A model generated the notes under the pieces. That model was not told the origin of the DNA and searched no databases. It was given only the letters and a program-made list of their open reading frames with translations. Of a DNA stretch of 64,000 nt, positions 55,239 to 64,000 are shown in pieces. The position numbers were made by a program, and so were the translations under genes. The first letter of the stretch is position 1. Each line of letters starts with the position of its first letter. The DNA comes from Thermomicrobiales bacterium (GTDB taxonomy: Bacteria > Chloroflexota > Chloroflexia > Thermomicrobiales > CFX8), in the NCBI GenBank assembly GCA_037045155.1, contig JBAOIG010000003.1, positions 434,001-498,000 of the forward strand. The letters are read 5' to 3'.

Positions 55239-58200
55239 ATGCAGACGATGAGAACCACCAACCGAGGCGACGCGCGCCGATCGCTCGACGTGAACGATTT
55301 CGATGCTATCCGTATCAGCCTCGCGTCGCCGCAGGAAATCCGGAGCTGGTCCTACGGTGAAGTGACCAAGCCCGAGACGATCAACTACCGCACGCTCAAG
55401 CCGGAGCACGGCGGCCTGTTCTGCGAGCGGATCTTCGGGCCGACCCGTGACTGGGAATGCTACTGCGGCAAGTACAAGCGAATCCGCCACGCTGGCACGG
55501 TCTGCGACAAGTGCGGAGTCGAGGTCACCCGTTCCAAGGTGCGACGAGAGCGCATGGCGCACATCGACCTCGCCGCGCCAGTTACCCACATCTGGTACGT
55601 GAAGGGCACGCCAAGCCGGCTTGGCCTTCTGCTCGACGTCACCCCGCGAAACCTGGAGCGCGTCCTCTATTTCGCTTCCTATATCATCACCAAAGTGGAC
55701 CTCGAGCGTCGGGATGCCGTGATCAATGACATCCACGAAGCGCTCGAAGAGGCGTTGGCTGAGATCGATGCCGAGCTGCAGGAGCGACTTGGTGAGTTGA
55801 CCGGGCAGCGTGATTCCGAGGTCGCGAACCTGACGCGCGGATCGCAGAATGTCACCAGCGCGATCGAGTCGCAACTGCAAACAGATCTCGACGCGGTCGA
55901 GGCCGAGGCCGCGACCGTCCGGGAGTGGCTGGAGGCGAACCAGAACGAGTCGCCTGCTGAGGATGTCACGTTCCGCGGAGATATCGTCGTGCGGGCTGGC
56001 GAGGCCGTGAACCCGGATCGGACCTCCACCCTGAACCAGCTGCGTGACAAGATCGTTGAGGACGCACGCGCTCGGGCTGAGCATGACACTCAGAGCGCGA
56101 CCGCACTGTCCGGCGCAGAATCCGACCGAATTTCCAGCGAGTCGAGTGATCATCTGCGACGGATTGAAACGCAAGCCGATGCGCAGAAGTCCGACTTGCG
56201 GGCTGAGGCGGATATGATCGTGAAGCATATCCGCGGTGTCCAGATGCTCCAGGTCATTACCGAGACGGAATACCGGGAGTTGATGGAAGACGCCCCGGGC
56301 GTGTTCCATGCTGGCATGGGCGCCGAGGCAGTCTACGATGTCGTCTCCAAGCTTGACCTTGATGAGGTCGCGTCCGGTCTGCGCCAGGATATGCAGCGAA
56401 TGAGCGGACTCAGGCGCAAGAAGGCGACGAAGCGCCTGCGCGTGATCGAGGCACTTCGCAAGAGCGAGAATCGCCCGGAGTGGATGATCTTCACGACACT
56501 TCCGGTCATTCCTCCCGACCTCCGACCGATGGTTCAGCTGGACGGCGGGCGCTTCGCTACCTCCGACCTGAATGATCTTTACCGACGGGTCATCAACCGG
56601 AACAACCGCCTGAAGCGGCTGCTCGAGCTTGGGGCGCCGGACATCATCGTCCGCAACGAGAAGCGGATGCTTCAGGAGGCGGTCGACGCGCTGATCGACA
56701 ATGGCCGGCGTGGACGCGTTGTCTCTGGCTCGGGCAAGCATAAGCTGAAGAGCCTGTCCGACATGCTGAAAGGGAAGCAGGGCCGGTTCCGGCAGAATCT
56801 CCTGGGCAAGCGTGTCGACTATTCGGGCCGTTCCGTGATCGTCGTTGGCCCGGATCTGAAGCTTCATGAGTGCGGGCTGCCGAAGCGCATGGCGCTGGAG
56901 CTATTCAAGCCGTTCGTCATGCGCAAGCTGGTCGCACACGGCTACGCTCATAACATCAAGGCGGCCAAGCGGCTTGTCGAGCGCGTTGACGAGCGGGTCT
57001 GGGAGGTGCTGGAGGAGGTCATCAAGGACCACGTCGTCCTCCTCAACCGGGCGCCAACGTTGCACCGACTTGGCATTCAGGCGTTCGAGGTCAAGCTGAT
57101 CGAGGGCTCGGCTATCCAGATCCACCCGCTGGTCTGCGCCGCGTTCAATGCTGACTTTGACGGCGATCAGATGGCCGTGCATGTGCCGCTGTCGCGAGCG
57201 GCGCAGCGTGAAGCGCGTCAGCGGATGCTGTCGACTGCGAATCTGCTCGACCCGTCCGACGGGGATCCAGTCATCGCGCCTACCCTCGAGATTGTGCTTG
57301 GCTGCTACTACATGACGACGCACCGGCCGGGCGCGCTGGGCGAAGGCAAGATCTTCTCTGGAGCCAACGAGGTCACCGTCGCATATCAGTCGGGCGTGGT
57401 GGATCTCCAGGCACGAATCAGCGTGTTCGATCCGAAGCGGGGCGCGCGAGCGCTCGATCCGGGGACTGCCAATGGCCACGCGGCCAGCGGGCTCGTCGAG
57501 ACGACCGTCGGGCGAGTGCTGTTCAACCAGGAGCTGCCGGCCGACTTCCCGTTTCGTAACGCGACCATGGACCGCAAAGAGCTGCGCTCTGTCGTCCACG
57601 ATTGCTACCACCAGTATGATGCCGCCGCGACTGCGGAGGTCGCAGATCGGATCAAGCAGATCGGCTTCACCTACTCCACCCGTGGCGGCCTGACGATCGG
57701 GCTCCATGACATCGCCATTCCACCTTCCAAGCCGGAGATTATCGGCGCGGGTGATATCGAGGTGCAGAAGGTCGAGCGGCAGTATCGTCGTGGTCTCATC
57801 ACTGACCGTGAGCGACACACGCAGGTCGTCCGGATCTGGAACGAAACGCGCGATCAGATATCCACAGCGGTTGAGCAGAATCTCGGGGCTGACAATTCAC
57901 TGTTCATGATGAGCCACTCGGGGGCGAAGGGTAATATCAACCAGATTACCCAGATGGCCGGCATGCGTGGACTCATGCTTGACCCGAACGGCAACATCAT
58001 CGACTTGCCGATCAAGTCGAACTTCCGTGAGGGGCTGTCTGTCCTTGAATACTTCATCTCGACGCACGGCGCTCGTAAGGGTCTCGCCGACACGGCTCTC
58101 CGCACAGCGGACTCCGGTTACCTGACTCGCCGCCTTGTCGATGTTGCCCAGGATGTCATCATCACCCGCGATGATTGCGGCACTGAGCACGGAATGGTTG

Positions 58201-59717
58201 TCAACATCGACGAGATCGAGGACGGGCCGCTTCGGGCGCGGGTTGTCGGTCGGGCTGCCGCGCTGCCAATCGTTAGCGACGACGGCGAGTTGCTGATCGA
58301 CCGGAACGAAGGGATCAACGAAGATAACCTCGAGCGGGTCCTCGCGGCCGGCATCAAGAGTTTCCGGATCCGCACCGCGATGGATTGCGAGGCAGTTCAC
58401 GGCGTCTGTGCGATGTGCTACGGACGCGACCTTGCCAGCGGTCACCTTGTCTCCAACGGAGAAGCAGTCGGTATCATCGCTGCTCAGTCGATCGGCGAAC
58501 CCGGCACCCAGCTGACGATGCGGACCTTCCACACAGGAGGCGTTTCCCACGCCGACGACATCACAACCGGTCTGCCTCGCGTGGAAGAGCTGTTCGAGGC
58601 TCGGGAGCCCAAGGGCAAGGCGATCCTGTCGGAGATCGAAGGTATCGTCGAGATCGTGACTGAGGAGGACGGACGCAAGGTCATCATCAGTCGCGAAGAC
58701 ATCGTCGTCGAACGCTACCCTCTGGCGAACGCGCATGTCGTCGGGGTCAAGGATGGTGAGACTGTCGCGCGTGGCCACATCCTGGCAACATCGAGCAATG
58801 GCATCGAGCCGATCGTCGCGACGATGGACGGCACTGTGCTGCTCGACGACGGCGAGATTATCGTTCGGAGCGAGGAACGCGAAAGCAAGGAATACTCGGT
58901 CGCCCATGCTGCGCACATTCGTGTCCAGGACGGCGACCCGGTTAACCCGGGTGACCAGCTGACCGACGGAAGCCTCGATCCTCAGGAAGTGCTGCTGGCT
59001 CGCGGTCGCGAGGCAGTTCAGCGGCTCCTCGTGGATGAGGTCCAGGCCGTCTATCGCTCGCAAGGCGTTGTGACGAACGACAAGCACATCGAGGTCATCG
59101 TTCGTCAGATGCTGCGCCGGGTGAGTATCGATGATCCCGGCGACACCGATTGGCTCCAGGGTGAGTTGATCGATCGGTTTGAGCTCAACCGGATGAACGC
59201 GGAGATGCTTGCACAGGGTGGAGAGCCGGCCACGGCCCAGGAGGTTCTGCTTGGAATCACCAAGGCTTCGCTGGCAACCGACTCCTTCCTGTCCGCGGCC
59301 TCGTTCCAGGAGACAACCCGGGTGCTGACAGAGGCGGCGATCAACGGAAAGATCGATCACCTCCGTGGACTCAAGGAGAATGTGATCATCGGTAAGCTGA
59401 TCCCGGCAGGGACCGGCTATGCCACTCACCACGGGTTTGATGCGCTAACCCAGGGCAACGGCCATACCCAGAGCGAGGTTTCTGGTATGCCGGAATATAA
59501 GCCAGCCTCGATCGAGGACGTCGAAGAGATGACATCGGTTGTCGACGCTGAGGCGACTGCAACTGCCGTGAAATCTGCTCTCGAAATAGCGTCCGGCAGC
59601 CCCGACACCGATGAGGTTGATGCCGACGAGCTGTCGGCCACCAACGTCTTCGCAGACGAGGAAGGCGATCAGGCCGGGCTCGACGCTGATGTCTTGAGCA
59701 AGAGCACTGACGAGTAG
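55239..59717 (+). CDS. rpoC: RNA polymerase beta' subunit with large clamp insertion
   Basis: 1,492 residues. Zinc site CYCGKYKRIRHAGTVCDKC (~74-92), catalytic NADFDGDQMAVH (~636-647), trigger-loop helices and the second zinc cluster (CEAVHGVCAMCYGRD) are all present. Between the YIITKVDL (~155) and ITETEYREL (~338) segments, about ten residues apart in E. coli, lies a ~170-residue charged, Ala/Glu/Ser-rich probable coiled coil, a lineage-specific insertion. The C-terminal ~60 residues are acidic. A strong terminator follows. Confidence 0.98.
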   Translation: MQTMRTTNRGDARRSLDVNDFDAIRISLASPQEIRSWSYGEVTKPETINYRTLKPEHGGLFCERIFGPTRDWECYCGKYKRIRHAGTVCDKCGVEVTRSKVRRERMAHIDLAAPVTHIWYVKGTPSRLGLLLDVTPRNLERVLYFASYIITKVDLERRDAVINDIHEALEEALAEIDAELQERLGELTGQRDSEVANLTRGSQNVTSAIESQLQTDLDAVEAEAATVREWLEANQNESPAEDVTFRGDIVVRAGEAVNPDRTSTLNQLRDKIVEDARARAEHDTQSATALSGAESDRISSESSDHLRRIETQADAQKSDLRAEADMIVKHIRGVQMLQVITETEYRELMEDAPGVFHAGMGAEAVYDVVSKLDLDEVASGLRQDMQRMSGLRRKKATKRLRVIEALRKSENRPEWMIFTTLPVIPPDLRPMVQLDGGRFATSDLNDLYRRVINRNNRLKRLLELGAPDIIVRNEKRMLQEAVDALIDNGRRGRVVSGSGKHKLKSLSDMLKGKQGRFRQNLLGKRVDYSGRSVIVVGPDLKLHECGLPKRMALELFKPFVMRKLVAHGYAHNIKAAKRLVERVDERVWEVLEEVIKDHVVLLNRAPTLHRLGIQAFEVKLIEGSAIQIHPLVCAAFNADFDGDQMAVHVPLSRAAQREARQRMLSTANLLDPSDGDPVIAPTLEIVLGCYYMTTHRPGALGEGKIFSGANEVTVAYQSGVVDLQARISVFDPKRGARALDPGTANGHAASGLVETTVGRVLFNQELPADFPFRNATMDRKELRSVVHDCYHQYDAAATAEVADRIKQIGFTYSTRGGLTIGLHDIAIPPSKPEIIGAGDIEVQKVERQYRRGLITDRERHTQVVRIWNETRDQISTAVEQNLGADNSLFMMSHSGAKGNINQITQMAGMRGLMLDPNGNIIDLPIKSNFREGLSVLEYFISTHGARKGLADTALRTADSGYLTRRLVDVAQDVIITRDDCGTEHGMVVNIDEIEDGPLRARVVGRAAALPIVSDDGELLIDRNEGINEDNLERVLAAGIKSFRIRTAMDCEAVHGVCAMCYGRDLASGHLVSNGEAVGIIAAQSIGEPGTQLTMRTFHTGGVSHADDITTGLPRVEELFEAREPKGKAILSEIEGIVEIVTEEDGRKVIISREDIVVERYPLANAHVVGVKDGETVARGHILATSSNGIEPIVATMDGTVLLDDGEIIVRSEERESKEYSVAHAAHIRVQDGDPVNPGDQLTDGSLDPQEVLLARGREAVQRLLVDEVQAVYRSQGVVTNDKHIEVIVRQMLRRVSIDDPGDTDWLQGELIDRFELNRMNAEMLAQGGEPATAQEVLLGITKASLATDSFLSAASFQETTRVLTEAAINGKIDHLRGLKENVIIGKLIPAGTGYATHHGFDALTQGNGHTQSEVSGMPEYKPASIEDVEEMTSVVDAEATATAVKSALEIASGSPDTDEVDADELSATNVFADEEGDQAGLDADVLSKSTDE

Positions 59718-59727
59718 CAAGACCTGT

Positions 59728-59757
59728 CTGGCCGGCTGGCGTTCGCCAGCCGGCCAG
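59728..59757 (+). terminator. rpoBC terminator
   Basis: Perfect GC-rich hairpin, arms CTGGCCGGCTGGCG and CGCCAGCCGGCCAG (14 bp) with a two-base centre (arms would open slightly), 10 bp after the rpoC stop, followed by ATCTCGTCAGTTGGTTTG. Confidence 0.8.
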
Positions 59758-59772
59758 ATCTCGTCAGTTGGT

Positions 59773-59802
59773 TTGACAGAACGAATGGCGCTTTAGTACA
59801 CT
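59773..59802 (+). promoter_or_regulatory. Promoter of the rpsL-rpsG-fusA-tuf operon
   Basis: TTGACA (59773-59778), 18-base spacer, TACACT (59797-59802). It lies directly after the rpoC terminator, 145 bp before rpsL. The leader (59803-59946) contains small hairpins (CTGCC/GGCAG around 59860-59875; CCGG/CCGG near 59815), possible regulatory structures. Confidence 0.7.
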
Positions 59803-59946
59803 GTCGCATTGTGGCCGGAAACCGGTCATCGGATTTGAGGCGTTAGCATCCCCGAGGGGCTGCCTCGTCCTCGGCAGTGATTCGGTTAGTATCGGGACAC
59901 TGCTCGTAATGGGCAGGCGACCATCTTGGGGAGGGAACCAGAGAAC

Positions 59947-60372
59947 GTGCCGACGATCAATCAGTTGGTCCGAAAAGGGCGCAAGAGCGTTACCAATAAG
60001 ACCAAGGCGCCAGCCCTGCGTTACACCAATAACGCGCTGGGCAGGTATGCTGGCCGGCTACGCCGGGGGAAGGGCTCACCGCAAAAGCGCGGCGTCTGTA
60101 CCCAGGTCCGAACAATGACGCCAAAGAAGCCCAACTCCGCGCTTCGCAAGATTGCGCGTGTGCGTTTGTCCAACGGGATGGAAGTGACTGCCTATATCCC
60201 TGGTGAGGGTCATAACCTCCAGGAGCACTCCGTTGTGCTCATTCGGGGTGGCCGTGTCAAGGATCTTCCGGGTGTGCGCTACCACGTTGTGCGCGGCACG
60301 CTTGACGCGCGTGGAGTCGATAGCCGCAGGCAGGGGCGGTCAAAATACGGGGCCAAAAAACCAAAGAGCTAG
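59947..60372 (+). CDS. rpsL: Ribosomal protein S12
   Basis: 141 residues from a GTG at 59947 (PTINQLVRKGRKS); GGGGAGGG lies upstream. Universal S12 blocks: GVCTQVRTMTPKKPNSALRK, VRLSNGMEV, YIPGEGHNLQEHSVVLIRGG and DLPGVRYHVVRG. The lysines linked to streptomycin sensitivity are unchanged. First gene of the str operon. It differs in no notable way from other bacterial S12 proteins. Confidence 0.97.
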   Translation: MPTINQLVRKGRKSVTNKTKAPALRYTNNALGRYAGRLRRGKGSPQKRGVCTQVRTMTPKKPNSALRKIARVRLSNGMEVTAYIPGEGHNLQEHSVVLIRGGRVKDLPGVRYHVVRGTLDARGVDSRRQGRSKYGAKKPKS

Positions 60373-60579
60373 AACATGCCGTCCGGGGTTGTCCCCGGAT
60401 ACCCATGGGCGCTCTTTGCGAAGATCGTACGGGACGAAAAGCGGCCTCACGGTTTCATCGTGTCGACCGCTTTTCTGTGTGAATGCGGACCATAGAGTAG
60501 TTCGCAACCTGGGGCCAGCAGGGTATGCCCTGTGTGGAGAGGTAGAACAGGCCGCGAAAGCGGCGGGAGGGCAACTGAA

Positions 60580-61050
60580 GTGCCACGACGCGCGAGGGTG
60601 CAACGCCGGGAACTGATGCCGGATCCGAAATATGGGAACGAGCTCGTGACCCGTTTCACCAACAAGGTGATGGAGCGCGGGAAGAAGGGCGTTGCTGAGC
60701 GGATCGTCTACGACGCCTTTGACATCGTCGAGTCCCGATCTGGCCGGCCGCCCCTCGAGGTGTTTCAGCAGGCACTTCAAAACGCGACGCCAGTCATCGA
60801 GGTGAAGCCTCGCCGGGTTGGCGGCGCCACGTACCAGGTTCCGGTCCAGATCGAAGGCGCTCGTCGCCAGTCGTTGGCCATTCGGTGGATGCTGCAGGCA
60901 GCGCGGTCGCGCAACGGTCGCACGATGGCAGAGAAGCTCGCAGCCGAGCTGCTTGACGCCTACAACAACACCGGCGCGACGATCAAGCGTCGCGAAGACA
61001 CGCATCGGATGGCGGAAGCCAACAAGGCATTCGCGCACTACCGCTGGTAG
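60580..61050 (+). CDS. rpsG: Ribosomal protein S7
   Basis: 156 residues from a GTG at 60580, with GGAGGG eight bases upstream; this gives the standard MPRRARVQRREL-type start and family length. Blocks: LVTRFTNKVMERGKKGVAERIVYDAFDIV, QQALQNATPVIEVKPRRVGGATYQVP and RWMLQAARSRNGRTM. It binds 16S rRNA at the head of the small subunit. It lies 207 bp after rpsL, a longer gap than usual, with no gene or clear promoter in it. Confidence 0.97.
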   Translation: MPRRARVQRRELMPDPKYGNELVTRFTNKVMERGKKGVAERIVYDAFDIVESRSGRPPLEVFQQALQNATPVIEVKPRRVGGATYQVPVQIEGARRQSLAIRWMLQAARSRNGRTMAEKLAAELLDAYNNTGATIKRREDTHRMAEANKAFAHYRW

Positions 61051-61132
61051 TCGCGTTCACCGGAAATCGTTTGACCAGTATCACACCGTTCCGGCGCAAT
61101 GCGGCGCCGACCAGGGAGACAAAGACGCGACG

Positions 61133-63244
61133 ATGAGCAGCACCAACACCGTATCCAAGGGCGCCGGCGCGAGCGTGATCGGCCTCGATCGGGTCAGGAA
61201 CATCGGCATCATCGCTCATATTGACGCCGGTAAGACGACGACGACCGAGCGCATCCTCTTCTTTACCGGCCGTGTTCATCGCCCGGGCGAGACCCACGAG
61301 GGCTCGGCGACAATGGACTGGATGGTTCAGGAGCGCGAGCGGGGCATCACGATTACCTCGGCCGCGACGACGTGCTTCTGGCGCGGTCATCGCATCAATA
61401 TCATCGACACGCCGGGCCACGTCGATTTCACCGCAGAGGTCGAGCGGTCCCTGCGCGTGCTCGACGGCGGCGTCGTCGTCTTTGATGCAGTCGCCGGTGT
61501 CGAGCCTCAGTCCGAGACGGTCTGGCGCCAGGCTGACAAGTACAACGTGCCGCGTGTTTGCTTCATCAACAAGATGGATCGGACCGGCGCGGACTACTGG
61601 CGAACGATCGAGATGATCAAGGATCGCCTCAAGGCGCGCCCGGCCGTTCTGCAGATTCCGATCGGCAGCGAGTCGGCCTACCAGGGTCTCATCGACGTGC
61701 TCCGGATGCGTGCGTTCTACTATCGCGACGACATGGGCCAGAACGTCGAAGAGACCGACGTGCCGGCCGATCTGCTGGCCGAAGCGGAGTTGCGCCGCAA
61801 CGAGCTGCTCGAGACCATCGCCGAGTCTGACGAAGATCTGATGATGCGGTACCTCGAGGAAGAGGACATTGAGATCCATGAGTGGGTTGCCGCGCTACGG
61901 CAGGCGACGATTCGCTCCGAGCTCGTCCCGATCCTCAACGGCACGGCGCTGAAGAACAAAGGCGTTCAGCTCATGCTCGACGCTATCGTTGACTTCCTGC
62001 CGTCGCCGCTGGATATCCCTCCCGTAGATGGCACGAATCCTCGCACCGGCGAGGAAGAAACGCGCGACACCGACGCGTCCGCGCCGTTTTCGGCGTTGGC
62101 GTTCAAGGTCGCGGCGGATCCGCATGTCGGCCGGCTCACATTCATCCGCGTCTACTCCGGCACGATGCAGTCGGGCTCGTATGCCTACAACTCGACCAAG
62201 GGCGACCGCGAGCGCGTGGGGCGGTTGTTGCAGATGCACGCCAACCACCGCGAGGAGATCGAGTCCGTTAGCGCGGGCGATATCTGCGCGATCATCGGTC
62301 TGAAGACCACCTTCACTGGCGACACCCTTTGTGACCCTGACAAGCCGATCGTGCTCGAATCGATCAGCTTCCCTGAGCCAGTAATCGAAGTCGCAATCGA
62401 GCCGAAGACGCGCGCTGACCAGGACAAGATGGGGATGGCTCTTGCCCGGCTTGCCGAGGAAGACCCGACGTTCCGCCTGCGGACCGACGAGGAGACTGGC
62501 CAGACCATCATCATGGGCATGGGCGAGCTCCACCTCGAAGTTATCGTCGACCGACTTCTGCGGGAGTTCAAGGTGACCGGCAACGTCGGCAAGCCGCAGG
62601 TCGCCTATCGCGAGACCATCACCAAGTCAGCGCGGGTGGAGGGTCGATTCATTCGCCAGACAGGCGGTCGCGGCCAGTTCGGACACGTCTGGCTGGAGGT
62701 TGCGCCGCTCCCACCCGGCGAAGGCTTCGTCTTCGAGGACAAGATCGTTGGCGGAGCCGTTCCGCGGGAATACATCCCTGCGGTTCAGGCAGGTGTCAGG
62801 GAGGCGCTGGCAACAGGCGGCGAAGCGGGATACCCCATCGTCGATGTCAAGGTGGCGCTCGTTGATGGCTCGTTCCACCCCGTTGACTCCTCAGAAATGG
62901 CGTTCAAGATCGCTGGCTCGATGGCCGTCAAGGATGGCGTTCGACGCGCCGGCCCGGTCGTGCTCGAGCCGATCATGAAGGTCGAAGTGACAACGCCCGA
63001 GGAGTTCATGGGTGATGTCATCGGCAACCTCAACGCGCGGCGCGGCCGCGTCGACGGGATGGAAATGCACAGCGGTTCCCAGGTCGTCCGGGCCTTCGTG
63101 CCGCTGGCCAACATGTTCGGGTACACGACCGAGCTCCGGTCGATGACTCAGGGTCGGGCGACCTCCTCCATGGAGTTCGACCACTACGAGCCATTGCCAG
63201 ATTCTCTGGCCAAGGAGCTCATCGCGAAGAACCAGCGCGCATAA
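61133..63244 (+). CDS. fusA: Elongation factor G
   Basis: 703 residues from the ATG at 61133 (MSSTNTVSKGAG); the open frame upstream overlaps rpsG and is not coding. GTPase motifs AHIDAGKTTTTERIL, DTPGHVDFTAEVERS and NKMDRTGADYW, then domains II-V ending GRATSSMEFDHYEPLP. It drives translocation. GGGAGA lies upstream. It is 82 bp after rpsG. Confidence 0.98.
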   Translation: MSSTNTVSKGAGASVIGLDRVRNIGIIAHIDAGKTTTTERILFFTGRVHRPGETHEGSATMDWMVQERERGITITSAATTCFWRGHRINIIDTPGHVDFTAEVERSLRVLDGGVVVFDAVAGVEPQSETVWRQADKYNVPRVCFINKMDRTGADYWRTIEMIKDRLKARPAVLQIPIGSESAYQGLIDVLRMRAFYYRDDMGQNVEETDVPADLLAEAELRRNELLETIAESDEDLMMRYLEEEDIEIHEWVAALRQATIRSELVPILNGTALKNKGVQLMLDAIVDFLPSPLDIPPVDGTNPRTGEEETRDTDASAPFSALAFKVAADPHVGRLTFIRVYSGTMQSGSYAYNSTKGDRERVGRLLQMHANHREEIESVSAGDICAIIGLKTTFTGDTLCDPDKPIVLESISFPEPVIEVAIEPKTRADQDKMGMALARLAEEDPTFRLRTDEETGQTIIMGMGELHLEVIVDRLLREFKVTGNVGKPQVAYRETITKSARVEGRFIRQTGGRGQFGHVWLEVAPLPPGEGFVFEDKIVGGAVPREYIPAVQAGVREALATGGEAGYPIVDVKVALVDGSFHPVDSSEMAFKIAGSMAVKDGVRRAGPVVLEPIMKVEVTTPEEFMGDVIGNLNARRGRVDGMEMHSGSQVVRAFVPLANMFGYTTELRSMTQGRATSSMEFDHYEPLPDSLAKELIAKNQRA

Positions 63245-63318
63245 GTCGCGGATCGAACGATGCAGGCTCACGAGCGGTTCGTGGGCACTGGATGTAGGAC
63301 CGGGAGGTACGAGGGACA

Positions 63319-64000
<682 letters not shown>

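Overview
The window is GC-rich bacterial chromosome. Housekeeping genes, GTG/TTG starts, purine-rich Shine-Dalgarno sites and the protein families seen (fused AroK-AroB, a beta' subunit with a large clamp insertion, a short SAH hydrolase beside an adenosine kinase) suggest Chloroflexota, probably Thermomicrobia-like. This is an inference; no rRNA gene is present to test it.

Layout. 1-3.6 kb: start of a membrane-anchored DsbA-like protein (runs off the left edge), a metallophosphoesterase, a polyprenyl diphosphate synthase and a YugP-type zinc peptidase. 3.6-12.7 kb: a polyphosphate locus. ppk1 (10318-12483, +) diverges from a tightly overlapping minus-strand operon of phosphoesterase, two thymidylate-kinase-like P-loop proteins with Arg in place of the Walker A Lys, a small coiled-coil protein, a CHAD domain split over two ORFs, a second phosphoesterase, a CYTH protein and an AlkX/YcaQ-like glycosylase. 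A paralogue of the small coiled-coil protein lies at the 3' end of ppk1. This locus is the best candidate for a little-described system. 12.7-17.7 kb (minus strand): a frameshifted CitE-like lyase, a CBS/zinc-ribbon protein, a frameshifted unknown protein with a PD-(D/E)XK-like signature, an atypical ureohydrolase and a GT4 glycosyltransferase. 17.7-21.9 kb: part of a 4-hydroxyphenylacetate pathway (FAH-family protein, HpaB, HpaC, HpaD) behind a candidate promoter and a tandem repeat. 21.9-27 kb: unknown proteins, a WYL regulator, a DUF697 membrane protein without its GTPase and an NtrC-type activator. 27.2-33.5 kb: aroKB, then the methyl cycle (adenosine kinase, ahcY, metK) and a nucleotide-sugar epimerase. 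33.5-49.4 kb: mixed genes including a broken creatininase-family gene, a c-di-AMP receptor, a SWIM protein, mobA, SAM hydrolase, miaB, a two-module cysteine protein beside a RodZ-like protein, a lipid kinase, coaBC, threonine aldolase and a secreted protein with 76-residue repeats.

49.77-51.37 kb: a complete ISKra4-like insertion sequence with 22-bp inverted repeats and a perfect 9-bp target duplication, ending just upstream of the rpoB promoter. 51.6-64 kb: rpoB, rpoC, a terminator, a new promoter, then rpsL, rpsG, fusA and the start of tuf. The visible part of tuf uses codons very differently from its neighbours.

Several genes (CitE-like, the PD-(D/E)XK-like protein, creatininase family, transposase, possibly CHAD) are broken by single-base frame changes, mostly at short homopolymers. 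These may be real decay or residual sequencing errors, so those calls carry that caveat.
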